Below, piece after piece: positions 8,855-17,371 of a DNA stretch of 64,000 bases. The DNA lies in assembly GCA_040218145.1 (NCBI GenBank), contig JAVJQK010000033.1, positions 1 through 64,000 on the forward strand. The letters are read 5' to 3'. Made by a program: the position numbers and the translations under genes. Within the stretch, counting starts at the first letter, position 1. Each line of letters begins with the position of its first letter. The stretch comes from Sandaracinaceae bacterium (lineage in GTDB: Bacteria > Myxococcota_A > Polyangia > Polyangiales > Sandaracinaceae). The notes under the pieces were generated by a model. That model made no database searches. It was not told the origin of the DNA and saw only the letters and a program-made list of their open reading frames with translations.

Positions 8855-10114
8855 GTGAAGCGCGGCGTGTGGATGATGTTGTGGCTCTGCGCATGCAGCG
8901 GCGGCGTGCAGAGCGGCGGCGCCCCGCGGAGGCTCGCCGCGGAAGCGGAAGCGGCAGCGGAAGCGGAAGCGGAAGCGGAAGCGGAAGCGGACGCGGAAGC
9001 GGCAGCCGAGGCGGAGGCGGAAGCGGACGCGGCAGCGGAAGCGGCAGCGGAGACGGAAGCCGACGGCGAGGTCATCATCGGCGCCTCGGGGGATGTGCTG
9101 GTCCACCTCAAGGTCATCGAGAGCGCCGCCCAGAACGGCGGCTTCGAGCACGTCTTCGCGGGGCTTCGTGAGCTGACCGCGCAGGACACCCTCGCCTTCG
9201 CCAACCTCGAGACCCCGCTCTCGATGCGGGTCCCTCCCGTGACCGGCGACCCGCCCATCCTCGGCGCGCCGGCCGAGGTCGCGACCGCGCTCGCGAGCGC
9301 CGGGCTCGACGTCCTGAGCGTCGCCAACAACCACGCGTTCGATCAGATGTCGGCCGGCCTGACCGACACCCTCGGCGCGCTCGAGGGCGCGGGGCTCACC
9401 GCGGTCGGCGCCGACATGGAGGCCGCCACGGCCGCGGGCCCGGTCATCGTCGAGCGCAACGGCATGCGCATCGCCTTCCTCGCCTTCACCGAGCGGCTCA
9501 ACCGCGGGCCCGTCGCGAACGGCCGCTACGACCAGCCCGCCCTCTTCGTGCCCGACGACGCCTGCGCCAAGGTCGCCGCCGCTCGTGAGCTCGCCGACCT
9601 GGTCGTCGTCTCGGTGCACTGGAGCTTCGACTTCGCCGAGGGCCCGTTCCGCGGCCAGCGACGGCACGCCCACGCCCTGGTCGAGCACGGCGCCGACCTC
9701 GTGCTCGGGCACGGGCCGCACATCCTGCAGCGCATCGAGCGGCTCGAGTCCCCGCGCGGCGACGCGGTCATCGCCTACTCCCTGGGCAACCTCGTGAGCA
9801 ACCAGGGCTTGCGATACTTCATCGGACGGCGGCGCCTCCCCGACACGCTCCACCCCGCGGTGATCCTGCCCACCACCCGCGACGGCGTCTGGCTCCGCAC
9901 CGGCTTCACGCGAGACGGCGACCGCCTGCGGCTGACCACCTTCGAGGCGATCCCGCTCTGGACCGAGAACAACTTCCTCCAGTGGGCCCAGGGCCAGGCG
10001 CCGACCCTCGACATTCGCGTCCGCCCCCTGCGCGCCTTCTCGGAGCGCACCCGCGCCGAGCGCATCGCGCCGATCACCGAGGCGCTCGGAGACGCCGTCC
10101 GCGTCTTTCCGTGA
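8855..10114 (+). CDS. CapA/PgsA-family metallophosphatase-like lipoprotein
   Basis: 419 aa from a GTG at 8855 (VKRGVWMMLWLCAC), which gives a short signal peptide with lipobox LCAC. Residues ~28-70 are an almost pure Glu/Ala run encoded by a GCGGAA hexamer repeat. The rest is a PGA_cap (CapA/YwtB) calcineurin-like fold: IIGASGDVLVH, AFANLETP, SVANNHAFD, VVSVHWSFD and GHGPHILQ supply the conserved Asp, Asn and His residues. Family members take part in poly-gamma-glutamate or polysaccharide capsule synthesis or anchoring. No capB/capC genes are nearby, so here it is a stand-alone member. The long Glu/Ala spacer would lift the enzyme away from the membrane. Confidence 0.9.
   Translation: MKRGVWMMLWLCACSGGVQSGGAPRRLAAEAEAAAEAEAEAEAEADAEAAAEAEAEADAAAEAAAETEADGEVIIGASGDVLVHLKVIESAAQNGGFEHVFAGLRELTAQDTLAFANLETPLSMRVPPVTGDPPILGAPAEVATALASAGLDVLSVANNHAFDQMSAGLTDTLGALEGAGLTAVGADMEAATAAGPVIVERNGMRIAFLAFTERLNRGPVANGRYDQPALFVPDDACAKVAAARELADLVVVSVHWSFDFAEGPFRGQRRHAHALVEHGADLVLGHGPHILQRIERLESPRGDAVIAYSLGNLVSNQGLRYFIGRRRLPDTLHPAVILPTTRDGVWLRTGFTRDGDRLRLTTFEAIPLWTENNFLQWAQGQAPTLDIRVRPLRAFSERTRAERIAPITEALGDAVRVFP
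8939..9060 (+). repeat. GCGGAA hexanucleotide repeat inside the capA-like gene
   Basis: About 20 imperfect copies of GCGGAA with GCGGCA, GCGGAC and GCGGAG variants. The unit is a multiple of three, so changes in copy number would lengthen or shorten the Glu/Ala linker without shifting the frame. Confidence 0.9.
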
Positions 10115-10122
10115 GACCGATT

Positions 10123-10683
10123 TCAGACCACGCGCGGCGGGGCGGCGACGTGGGAGAGCTCGGCGCCGCGGCGGAGGACGAAGAAGCTCGGGGTCGAGAA
10201 CGTGGTGAGGCCGAGGTCGAGGTAGGACCAGCCGAGGAGGAGCGCGCTCGAGCCGGGGTTGACGGCCACGATCGGGTCGCGGACGCGCGCGCTGGGGTCG
10301 GTGCGCGGGTTGCCCCCCTTGCCGTAGTCGAGGAGCAGGCCGCGGCCGTAGGGGCGGGGCATGCGGTAGCCCTCGGGCGAGACGACGCGGTAGTGCCCGT
10401 AGGTGACGGGGCGGCCGTCCTTCTGGGTCAGGACCCAGGGCTGGTCCAGCGGGCTCTGCTCGACCTTGCAGTTCCAGCCGCGGAGCTGCCCGCCGTGCTC
10501 GCGGTGGAAGACCTTGCAGAACTTCGTCCAGGTGAGCTTCTCGATCAGGGTCGGGAGGTTGAGGCTCACGCCGTCGAACTCGCGCTCCTCCAAAGCTCCT
10601 TCGTCGATCGGGTGTCCCTCGCGCATGAGGCGATCGAGCGCGTCCCCGTCCAGCTGGACGACGTCTTCGAGGGTCAGGGGCAT
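10123..10683 (-). CDS. hypothetical protein, 186 aa
   Basis: ATG start, soluble, no signal peptide. I do not recognise the family. It opens with a helical segment (LTLEDVVQLDGDALDRLMREG). The remainder is Trp/Tyr/Gly-rich (KLTWTKFCKVFHREHGG, RPYGRGLLLDYGKGGN) and looks like a compact beta domain. Two cysteines are present. It converges with the capA-like gene (8 bases between stops) and is divergent from the lipoprotein gene at 10756. Codon bias is like that of its neighbours. Confidence 0.7.
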   Translation of the reverse strand: MPLTLEDVVQLDGDALDRLMREGHPIDEGALEEREFDGVSLNLPTLIEKLTWTKFCKVFHREHGGQLRGWNCKVEQSPLDQPWVLTQKDGRPVTYGHYRVVSPEGYRMPRPYGRGLLLDYGKGGNPRTDPSARVRDPIVAVNPGSSALLLGWSYLDLGLTTFSTPSFFVLRRGAELSHVAAPPRVV

Positions 10684-10755
10684 GGGCAGCCTGATACCGT
10701 GGGGAACGTCCCGGAGCCAAGCGGCGTATGCTCGGGTGGCTGGAGGTGTGTGTCG

Positions 10756-11292
10756 ATGAAGGCTCTCTCGCTCGGATTGCTCGTGCTCGCGTTGCTCGGC
10801 TGTGGAGAACGGGAGGAGGCAGAGAGCGCGGCGAGCCCGCCGCAGGCCGTGGCCCCGGTGGAGGTGAGCGCCGAAGAGGGGACGGCCACAGAGGGGGCGG
10901 CCGCGGAGGGGACCTCGGAGGAAGACCCGGAGGCGCTCCGCGCGCGCATCGCGGAGCTCGAGGCGGAGCTGGCCGCGGCGCGTGGCGAAGCCCCGACCGG
11001 CACGGAGACGGCGGCGATCCCGGAGGTGGTGCCGGAGGGCGTCGCGGTGCCAGGCCAGGAGGAGCCCTCGGCCGCGACCCCCACGGACACGAGCGGGCAG
11101 ACGGCGAGCGCGGGACGCACGCGCGCCGATCGGCGGGAGCGCCGCGACCCGAGCCTGCTCGACACGGTCCTGGGCGACGACGGGACGCGCGGGCGAGACC
11201 GCGCTCGGGACGACGACGAGCGCACCGCCCGCCGCCCGCGTGACCTGACCGAGGAGGTCCTCGAGCTGCCCGGAGCGCTGCTCGGCGAGTGA
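10756..11292 (+). CDS. small lipoprotein with coiled-coil segment, 178 aa
   Basis: ATG start giving MKALSLGLLVLALLGC, a textbook lipoprotein signal (LLGC). The mature part is low-complexity Ala/Glu/Thr sequence, then a short heptad-like stretch (EALRARIAELEAELAAARG, about residues 56-75), then an Arg/Asp-rich tail. No enzyme motif is visible. Its stop overlaps the GTG start of the next gene (GTGA, 4 bases), so the two are probably translationally coupled. A structural or anchoring role is possible but not shown. Confidence 0.8.
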   Translation: MKALSLGLLVLALLGCGEREEAESAASPPQAVAPVEVSAEEGTATEGAAAEGTSEEDPEALRARIAELEAELAAARGEAPTGTETAAIPEVVPEGVAVPGQEEPSAATPTDTSGQTASAGRTRADRRERRDPSLLDTVLGDDGTRGRDRARDDDERTARRPRDLTEEVLELPGALLGE

Positions 11293-12203
11293 CCACCCTC
11301 ATCTTCGAGACGCTGCACGGCAGCCGCGCCTACGGGCTCGCGCGCGAGGGCTCGGACACCGACCTCAAGGGCGTCGTGATCGGGCCGCCGAGCTGGTACT
11401 TCGGCCTCGCGCCCGCGCCCGAGCAGGTCGAGCTGTCCGCCGATCACGTGCGCTACGAGCTGCGCAAGGCGCTGCGGCTCGCGGCCGCGTCGAACCCGAG
11501 CATCCTCGAGGTGCTCTTCGCGCACCCGGACGATCACCGCGTGGTCACCGAGGCCGGCGAGCGCCTCCTCGCCGCGCGCTCCGTGATGCTCAGCAAACAG
11601 GTCGCGGACACCTTCGGGGGCTACGCGCTGTCCCAGCTCGGGCGAATCCAGCGGCATCGGCGCTGGCTTCTCGAGCCGCCGAAGGAGGCGCCGACCCGCG
11701 CGCGCTTCGACCTGCCCGAGCGCACGGTGATCCCCAAGGATCAGCTCGGCGCGGCGGAGGCGCTCATGGCCGACGGCCGCGTCCAGGAGGCGGAGCTGAC
11801 GCCGAACTTCCTGGCCATCCTGGACCGGGAGCGCCGCTACCGCGCGGCCCGCAAGGAGTGGAGCCAGTACCAGCACTGGCTGAAGCACCGCAACGAGAGG
11901 CGCGCCGCGCTCGAGGCGAAGCACGGCTACGACACCAAACACGCGATGCACCTCGTGCGGCTCTGCCGCATGGCCGTCGAGATCCTCGAGACGGGTGAGG
12001 TGAAGGTGCGGCGCGACGACCGCGAGGCGCTGCTCGCGGTGCGGGACGGCGCCTTGTCGTACGACGCGCTGATCGAGGAGGCCGAGCGATTGAAGGCGCA
12101 GATCGCCGAAGCCAAGCGCCGCTCGACGTTGCCGGACGCGCCGGACGAGGCCGCGCTCGACGCGCTCGCCGTGACGCTGATCGAGGCCGCGCTACGCTCC
12201 TGA
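11289..12203 (+). CDS. RlaP/YcgL-type nucleotidyltransferase (first of two)
   Basis: 304 aa from GTG. The Pol-beta nucleotidyltransferase signature is at the very N-terminus: GSRAYG (residues 11-16) followed by SDTDLKG (22-28), whose two Asp residues bind catalytic metal. The rest is mostly helical, with a conserved-looking segment KHGYDTKHAMHLVRL near residue 220. This fits the predicted nucleotidyltransferase family COG3541 (PF10127), some members of which (RlaP) sit in RNA-repair operons. No RNA ligase or end-healing enzyme is present here, so the substrate is open. It overlaps the upstream lipoprotein gene by 4 bases and is followed 2 bases later by a paralogue. Confidence 0.85.
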   Translation: MTTLIFETLHGSRAYGLAREGSDTDLKGVVIGPPSWYFGLAPAPEQVELSADHVRYELRKALRLAAASNPSILEVLFAHPDDHRVVTEAGERLLAARSVMLSKQVADTFGGYALSQLGRIQRHRRWLLEPPKEAPTRARFDLPERTVIPKDQLGAAEALMADGRVQEAELTPNFLAILDRERRYRAARKEWSQYQHWLKHRNERRAALEAKHGYDTKHAMHLVRLCRMAVEILETGEVKVRRDDREALLAVRDGALSYDALIEEAERLKAQIAEAKRRSTLPDAPDEAALDALAVTLIEAALRS

Positions 12204-12205
12204 GC

Positions 12206-12976
12206 ATGCCGCTCGACCCCGACCTCGATCGCGCGCGCCGCTTCGTCTCCGAGAACCCGCCGCCCGGCGAGATCCTGCACGTGGGGCTGGTCGGCGCGCA
12301 CTACTACGGCTTCCCGTCTCCCGACAGCGATCTGGATCTGAAGGGCATGCACCTCGCGCCCACCCGCGCGCTCCTCGGGCTCGACGACCCGAAGGAGACG
12401 CACGACACGTTGCAGATCTTCGAAGGGGACGAGCACGACCTCACCACGCACGAGGCGCGGCAGGCGCTCTCGCTCCTGCTCCGCGGCAACGGCAACGTGC
12501 TCGAGCGGATCTTCACCCCGCTGCAGCTCTTCGAGACCGAGGCGCTCGAGGCCCTGCGCGCCCTGGCGAAGGGAGCGCTCAGCCGGCGCTTTCACGGGCA
12601 CTACCGCGGCTACTTCGGGGGCATGTGCCGCGAGCACGCCCGGGCGCCCCGCGCGAAGTCGATGCTCTACGCGTACCGGGTGGCGCTGACGGGCGTACAC
12701 CTGCTCCGCGCCGGGGAGGTCCGCGGCGACGTGGTGGAGAACGCGCGCGAGTACGGCTTCGACGGGCTCGAGACCCTCGTCGCGCACAAGCGCGGCGAAG
12801 GCGAGAAGTCAGCCCTGCCCGAGACGCTCGACGCCGAGCACCGCGCGCGCTGGCCCGCCCTCGAAGACGCGCTCCGCGACGCGCTCGAGCACAGCGCGCT
12901 GCCCGAGGAGCCCGCGGGCGCGGCGGCGATCGACGCGTGGCTCGTCGAGCGCCGCGTGGAGTCTCTCAGCTCCTGA
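12206..12976 (+). CDS. RlaP/YcgL-type nucleotidyltransferase (second of two)
   Basis: 256 aa, ATG start 2 bases after the previous stop. The same signature as its neighbour is seen in altered form: VGAHYYG (residues 29-35) and SDLDLKG (41-47), both metal-binding Asp residues kept. A later segment KSMLYAYRVALTGVHLL aligns in position with KHAMHLVRL of the first gene. The two proteins are clearly related but well diverged, which suggests distinct substrates or a heterodimer rather than a recent duplication. The 3' end overlaps the convergent PhyH gene by 11 bases. Confidence 0.85.
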   Translation: MPLDPDLDRARRFVSENPPPGEILHVGLVGAHYYGFPSPDSDLDLKGMHLAPTRALLGLDDPKETHDTLQIFEGDEHDLTTHEARQALSLLLRGNGNVLERIFTPLQLFETEALEALRALAKGALSRRFHGHYRGYFGGMCREHARAPRAKSMLYAYRVALTGVHLLRAGEVRGDVVENAREYGFDGLETLVAHKRGEGEKSALPETLDAEHRARWPALEDALRDALEHSALPEEPAGAAAIDAWLVERRVESLSS

Positions 12977-13886
12977 AGGACTTGAGGTAGCGCAGGAAGC
13001 GGCCGAGGTGGTGGTAGAACGGCGTCGGGCTGTCCTCGCGCTTCGGCTCGTAGGGCTGGGTCAGGTAGGGCACGTACATCGTCCGGCGCAGGCTGCGCGG
13101 CCCGACGTGCGGCGACTGCTCGACGCGGTGCCAGGTGCGGCCGTCGTGCACGGTCAGATCGCCCGGCTCGGTCTCCACCGCGACCTCGCGCACGTCCGCG
13201 CCGTGGCTGACGAAGTACGGCTTGTGGAAACACATCTTCCAGAAGCCCTGCTTGTGCGTGCCGGGGATGATCCGCAGGCCGCCGTCCTCCTTCTTCACCC
13301 GGTCGAGGTGGATGCCGACGTTGAGCATCGGGCCGGGGAGGCGCCCGTAGGCGAGGTCGCGCAGCCCGTCGGTGTGCCAGCCCAGGCGCGGGTAGGCGCT
13401 GCCGGGCACGTTGAGGTTGCGGTTGAAGACGACGCCGTCCTTCTCCTCGTCGCCGACGCGGGCGTCCGCCCCGATCAGGGTGCGCACGGGCTCGAAGCGG
13501 CGGTCGCGGACGAGGTCGCGGATGTAGTCGGAGTAGACGCTCGTGAACGCGAAGCGCTGGATGAAGGGCGCGCCGTTCTCGTCCTTGCCGACGAAGAGCG
13601 GGATGCCGTAGACCGACTTGCGGTTCTCGGCGAGCCAGCGCTCCTGGATGCCGCGCACCTCCTCGTCGAGGCGCCGGATCTCGGCCGGCTTCACCACCCC
13701 GCCGAAGACCGCGTATCCATGCCGATCCAGGAACGAGCGCTGGACCTCGGTGATCTCGGCCCCGAGCGTGAACCGATGCGCGAGGGGAAGCGTCTTGGCG
13801 TAGGCGACCGCTTCATCGCCCTGGAGGTGCGCGGTGGGATCGACCGGTCGCGTTTGCGTCGGCGTGGGCATCGACATGGCCATCAT
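12966..13886 (-). CDS. phytanoyl-CoA dioxygenase (PhyH) family protein
   Basis: 306 aa. Residues ~45-270 show a PhyH-type Fe(II)/2-oxoglutarate oxygenase: FLDRHGYAVFGGVV, the HxD pair in GWHTDG, GLRIIPGTHKQGFW, and a distal His in GRTWHRVEQSPH, giving the two-His-one-carboxylate iron site; Arg near RSLRRTMYVPY could hold 2-oxoglutarate. Family members hydroxylate small lipids and natural products. It overlaps the upstream tetR gene by 4 bases (ATGA), so the two form an operon and the regulator probably controls it. Substrate unknown. Confidence 0.88.
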   Translation of the reverse strand: MMAMSMPTPTQTRPVDPTAHLQGDEAVAYAKTLPLAHRFTLGAEITEVQRSFLDRHGYAVFGGVVKPAEIRRLDEEVRGIQERWLAENRKSVYGIPLFVGKDENGAPFIQRFAFTSVYSDYIRDLVRDRRFEPVRTLIGADARVGDEEKDGVVFNRNLNVPGSAYPRLGWHTDGLRDLAYGRLPGPMLNVGIHLDRVKKEDGGLRIIPGTHKQGFWKMCFHKPYFVSHGADVREVAVETEPGDLTVHDGRTWHRVEQSPHVGPRSLRRTMYVPYLTQPYEPKREDSPTPFYHHLGRFLRYLKSFRS

Positions 13887-14515
13887 GCGGAGGGCTCCTG
13901 GTTGGGCAACGAGAGGATCGCGGTTGCGACCTCGACGAGGTGGGCTTCGACGTTGGCGAGGGGATCGACCTCGCCCGCGAGCATCTCGAGCTCGGCGTCG
14001 CTGCTGATCGCGTACCGAGCGATCAGGAACACCGCGCTCTGGAGGGGCAGCCGGAGCGACTCGGGGGGCCGCCCAAAGGGCACCGACAAGAGCTCGCTCG
14101 CGCGCTCGAGGAAGGGCTTCTGAACGCGCTCACGGCGGTCGTCCGGGACCTGCCCGCTCTCGACCACCGCGCGCAGCATCATGCGCATCGCCGGCTGGTG
14201 CGCGCGGGCGAAGCGGAAGGTGGTGACGACCACGGTGCGCAGCGCCTCACGCCGCGAGCTCATGGCGAGCCGCGGGAAGAGCCCGAGGAGCTCGGCCTGC
14301 AGCGCGTCCAGCTCGTCGTACATGGAGCCGACGCACGCGTCCCAGAGGTCCGCCTTGCTGCCGAAGTAGTGGTGCACGGTGGCGAGCGTCACGCCCGATC
14401 CCTTGGCCACCTTGCGGATCGAGACCGACTCGCCCCCTTCCGAGAACATGCTCAGCGCGCAGTCGAGGATGCGCTGCTTGGTCGCCGTCGCGTCGGCGTT
14501 GGGGGGTCGCGCCAT
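13883..14515 (-). CDS. TetR/AcrR-family transcriptional regulator
   Basis: 210 aa. The N-terminal DNA-binding domain is standard: TKQRILDCALSMFSEGG, then VSIRKVAKGSGVTLATVHHYFGSKADLW with the recognition helix. The C-terminal ~150 residues form the helical ligand-binding domain. It is first in an operon with the PhyH gene. The start codon lies only 8 bases after a likely -10 box, so the transcript may be almost leaderless. A perfect palindrome sits in the promoter (see 14531-14548), consistent with autorepression. Confidence 0.95.
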   Translation of the reverse strand: MARPPNADATATKQRILDCALSMFSEGGESVSIRKVAKGSGVTLATVHHYFGSKADLWDACVGSMYDELDALQAELLGLFPRLAMSSRREALRTVVVTTFRFARAHQPAMRMMLRAVVESGQVPDDRRERVQKPFLERASELLSVPFGRPPESLRLPLQSAVFLIARYAISSDAELEMLAGEVDPLANVEAHLVEVATAILSLPNQEPSA

Positions 14516-14523
14516 GGGTCCGG

Positions 14524-14551
14524 ATATAACTAATCAATCGATTGATTACAA
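14524..14551 (-). promoter_or_regulatory. promoter of the tetR-phyH operon
   Basis: Read on the minus strand: -35 TTGTAA (14551-14546), 16-base spacer, -10 TTATAT (14529-14524), then 8 bases to the ATG at 14515. This is the most AT-rich short stretch in the region. Assigned by eye. Confidence 0.55.
14531..14548. promoter_or_regulatory. 18-bp perfect palindrome, probable TetR operator
   Basis: TAATCAATCGATTGATTA is a perfect inverted repeat lying between the -35 and -10 boxes of the tetR-phyH operon. TetR dimers bind such palindromes, so occupancy would block RNA polymerase. Confidence 0.75.
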
Positions 14552-14632
14552 TGCCCAGTTGAGGCTGGGGTGAGCCTGGGGTGAGCGAGGTCACGCTTGC
14601 CCCGCCGGCCGACCCGACCGACGCTCTCGGTC

Positions 14633-15475
14633 GTGGACTGGATCTCCCACGACGAGCAGGCGCCCGACGCGCTCCCCGACTGGGCGCACGCGACGGGCGA
14701 GGTGCTCGACGGAAAGCCCTACCGCGTGACCCTGCTCGCGGAGGGGATCGTGCTCGAGCGGGGCGGCCGCCGGAGCGCGCTCCGCTGGGACGAGGTGCTC
14801 GTGCCGATCCGCGTGGACGATCCCCGGCGTCTGCTCATCGCCGCCAACCGGGAGCCGCCGCGCTCCCCGTGGTTCGAATTGCGCGGGGTCGACGTGCCCC
14901 GGATCGAGCGTGAGCTCCGTCTCCGCCTGGAGTCGGTGGATCACCGCGGCTACCGGGAGCGACGCCGCTCTCGCAAGACCATGCCCGCGGACGAGGTGCT
15001 GACCGAGGTGCTCGATCGCCGGCCCCTCCCCGGCGCGGTGGAGATCCCGCGCGCGACCCCGAGCGTGATCCGCAGCGCCTTCACGGGCGGCTCGGTCGGG
15101 GCGGCGGCGCTCGGGTTCTACGGCCTCCTCTTCGGTCCGGGCGGCATGATCGTGGGGGGCGGCGTCGGAGCGGTGGGCGGCGCGGCGCTGATGGGGGGCG
15201 TCGAGGCGGTCCGGCGCAGGCGAGCGGGCCGGGTCCTGGTGCTCACCCCCGACGCGTTCGTCGGCGGCCTCGACGGCAAGAGCATTCGCGCCGTGCCGTG
15301 GTTCCGCGTGGGACGCTTCGTCGACGGCGTGGACCCGCACGGCGAGAGCGCCCTCGAGGTCTACTCCCCCGACGACGAGCTCGTCGCGCGCGCCGCGGCC
15401 CGCTACTTCGGCCAGCCCCTCGACGTCATCGTGGCCGTGGCCGAGGCCTACCGAAGGCGCGCCACGGGCGACTGA
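14633..15475 (+). CDS. hypothetical protein with glycine-rich membrane hairpin, 280 aa
   Basis: The start is uncertain: GTG at 14633 is used, and a TTG at 14597 is possible. The first ~130 residues are soluble (YRVTLLAEGIVLERGGRR, WDEVLVPIRVDD), resembling a small beta domain. Residues ~145-185 hold a glycine-rich hydrophobic segment (FTGGSVGAAALGFYGLLFG and GGVGAVGGAALMGG) that could form a glycine-zipper hairpin in the membrane. A second soluble part follows (RVLVLTPDAFVGG, VPWFRVGRFVDG). Family not recognised. It converges with the lipoprotein gene at 15481. Confidence 0.65.
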   Translation: MDWISHDEQAPDALPDWAHATGEVLDGKPYRVTLLAEGIVLERGGRRSALRWDEVLVPIRVDDPRRLLIAANREPPRSPWFELRGVDVPRIERELRLRLESVDHRGYRERRRSRKTMPADEVLTEVLDRRPLPGAVEIPRATPSVIRSAFTGGSVGAAALGFYGLLFGPGGMIVGGGVGAVGGAALMGGVEAVRRRRAGRVLVLTPDAFVGGLDGKSIRAVPWFRVGRFVDGVDPHGESALEVYSPDDELVARAAARYFGQPLDVIVAVAEAYRRRATGD

Positions 15476-15480
15476 AGCGC

Positions 15481-16002
15481 CTACTCGTCGCCGAGGAGGA
15501 GCGCCTCGCTGAAGCTCGTCTCGCTCACCGTCCCGTCGCTCGCGAAGCGCACGACGACGTTGAGGTAGTAGACGTCGTCCATGCCCGCGTGCTCGCAGTC
15601 GGTGAAGTGGCGCCGATCGGGGAAGGCGACGGAGAAGGTCAGGGTGGTCTCTCCGCTCGCGAGCCAGCCGTCGAGATCGCGCAGGCGCACCATGAGCTCC
15701 CCGAGGACGGGCGCGCTCACCGCGATGACGGGGGGAGAGACCTCGAGCGCGCTCTCGCCCGCCGCCTCGGTCTCGACCGCGCTCGGCAGCCGCCCCGCGC
15801 GGAAGTAGCCCTCGGGCAGCATCTCGGCGATGGGGCTCCCGGGCACGAACCCGATGCGGAGCAGGCTGCCGCCCGCGTCGCGCTCGACGCCATCGACCAG
15901 GGCCAGCTCGGCGAAGGTCGCCCCGCGTGTGCAGCTGTCCGCCTCTTGACAGCCGGGCAGACAGGCGGCGAGCAGACTCAGCGTGAGGGCGAATCGACGC
16001 AT
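15481..16002 (-). CDS. hypothetical lipoprotein, 173 aa
   Basis: ATG at 16002 gives MRRFALTLSLLAACLPGC, a lipoprotein signal with lipobox LPGC; an ATG at 16014 would add four residues. The mature part has beta-strand-like segments and Cys residues at CTRGATF and FTDCEHAGMDD that may pair. No family recognised. It is divergent from the kinase gene at 16095. Confidence 0.7.
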   Translation of the reverse strand: MRRFALTLSLLAACLPGCQEADSCTRGATFAELALVDGVERDAGGSLLRIGFVPGSPIAEMLPEGYFRAGRLPSAVETEAAGESALEVSPPVIAVSAPVLGELMVRLRDLDGWLASGETTLTFSVAFPDRRHFTDCEHAGMDDVYYLNVVVRFASDGTVSETSFSEALLLGDE

Positions 16003-16094
16003 CGCGCGGAGCATGGCCCGCATCCTCCACGCGGGCACGTCCGTGTGACGGAACGGTGTAGTTTCCCGTTCTCCTTCCGTATGATGGGCCGGGA

Positions 16095-17312
16095 ATGCAG
16101 CAGGCGCTGGCAGTCGAGCTGAGGGTGTGCACGAAGTGCCGCGCCTCGTATCGTGACGCGCGCCTCTCCGTGTGCCCGCGCGACGGCGCGCCGTTGACCA
16201 TGTGGGAGGAGGACCCCCTCATCGGTCAGGTGGTGGGCGGGCGCTACCAGATCCTCGAGCCGATCGGCCAGGGCGGCATGGGCTCGGTCTACCTCGCCGA
16301 GCGCCTCCCGGACGAGCTCGAGGTGGCCGTCAAGATCGTTCGCCCCGAGCACATCGGGAACCCCACGGTGCACGAGCGCTTCTTGCGCGAGGTGAAGCAC
16401 ACGAGCGCGATCTCCAGCCCCCACGTGGTGAAGATCTTCGACTCGGGCATGAGCGACGACGGGCGCGCCTTCATGGTGATGGAGCGGCTCGAGGGGGAGA
16501 CGCTGACCGAGCGCCTGCGCCGGCCTCCCGGGCTCCGACCGGTCGAGGCGCTGCACGTCGCGCGCGACATCGCGCGTGCCCTCGCCGCGGCGCACGCGGC
16601 GGGCGTGATCCACCGCGATCTGAAGCCCGACAACATCATCCTCTGTCGCGACGGCACGGTGAAGGTCGTCGACCTCGGCATCGCCAAGGCGCTCATCCCC
16701 GAGGACAAGCACAAGGTCGCCGAGCCCTCGCTGACCGAGGCGCACCGCGTGGTCGGGACGCCCGCCTACATGGCGCCGGAGATCATCACCAAGGAGGGGC
16801 TCTACCCCGCCTCGGACCTCTACGCGCTCGGCGTGATCCTCTACGAGGCGATGGTCGGCGAGCCGCCCTTCTACGAGAAGGACGCGATCGGCACGATGTA
16901 CCGGCACATCCACGAGGCGCCCAAGCGGCTGCGCGAGGTGGATCCCGGCCTCGACATCCCGGGCGCGCTCGAGACCCTGGTGCGCGATCTGCTCGCGAAG
17001 AGCGCGGCCGATCGACCCGCCGACGCCAACGACGTCGTGCAGCGGCTCGAGGCGCTGATGCGCATGGCGCGGGACCACGCGCGCCGCGGCGGGCAGGCCG
17101 AGACGGGGGAGCTGACCAAGGTCTGGTCTCCCAAGGACCGCATCTCCTCGCCCGACGGCGAGCCGCGCCGCCCCTCCAAGCTGAAGAAGCGCCTCTTCGT
17201 GGTGCTCGCGGCCGCGCTCCTCGCCCTGGTCCTCGGCTTCGGGGCGACGGCGGCGCTCATCTACTTCATCGGCCCGAGCACGAGCGACGCGGTCCAGCTC
17301 CCGTCCGACTGA
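16095..17312 (+). CDS. Ser/Thr protein kinase with N-terminal zinc-ribbon motif and C-terminal membrane anchor
   Basis: 405 aa. Residues 12-33 hold a short zinc-ribbon-like motif (CTKC and CPRDG). The Hanks-type kinase domain follows (about 48-320): Gly loop GQGGMGSVY, VAVKIV lysine, HRDLKPDN catalytic loop, DLG in place of DFG, TPAYMAPE activation segment. A single transmembrane helix near residues 365-392 is followed by only ~14 residues outside, so there is no large sensor domain. This resembles the common myxobacterial kinase layout with a zinc-ribbon head. Likely targets are unknown; the next gene on the same strand is an aldehyde dehydrogenase, probably unrelated in function. Confidence 0.95.
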   Translation: MQQALAVELRVCTKCRASYRDARLSVCPRDGAPLTMWEEDPLIGQVVGGRYQILEPIGQGGMGSVYLAERLPDELEVAVKIVRPEHIGNPTVHERFLREVKHTSAISSPHVVKIFDSGMSDDGRAFMVMERLEGETLTERLRRPPGLRPVEALHVARDIARALAAAHAAGVIHRDLKPDNIILCRDGTVKVVDLGIAKALIPEDKHKVAEPSLTEAHRVVGTPAYMAPEIITKEGLYPASDLYALGVILYEAMVGEPPFYEKDAIGTMYRHIHEAPKRLREVDPGLDIPGALETLVRDLLAKSAADRPADANDVVQRLEALMRMARDHARRGGQAETGELTKVWSPKDRISSPDGEPRRPSKLKKRLFVVLAAALLALVLGFGATAALIYFIGPSTSDAVQLPSD

Positions 17313-17371
17313 CGCCCCCGGCTTTCCGTGGTAGGCCGCCTCTCGAGCCAGCCCTCGGACGAGAGGTGACC

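Noticed and set aside
16172-17365. Long open reading upstream of the aldehyde dehydrogenase start that would give a 940-aa protein
   Set aside because: It overlaps the kinase gene in another frame, has an Arg/Gly/Pro-rich shadow composition and no domain; the enzyme starts at 17366 or 17372.
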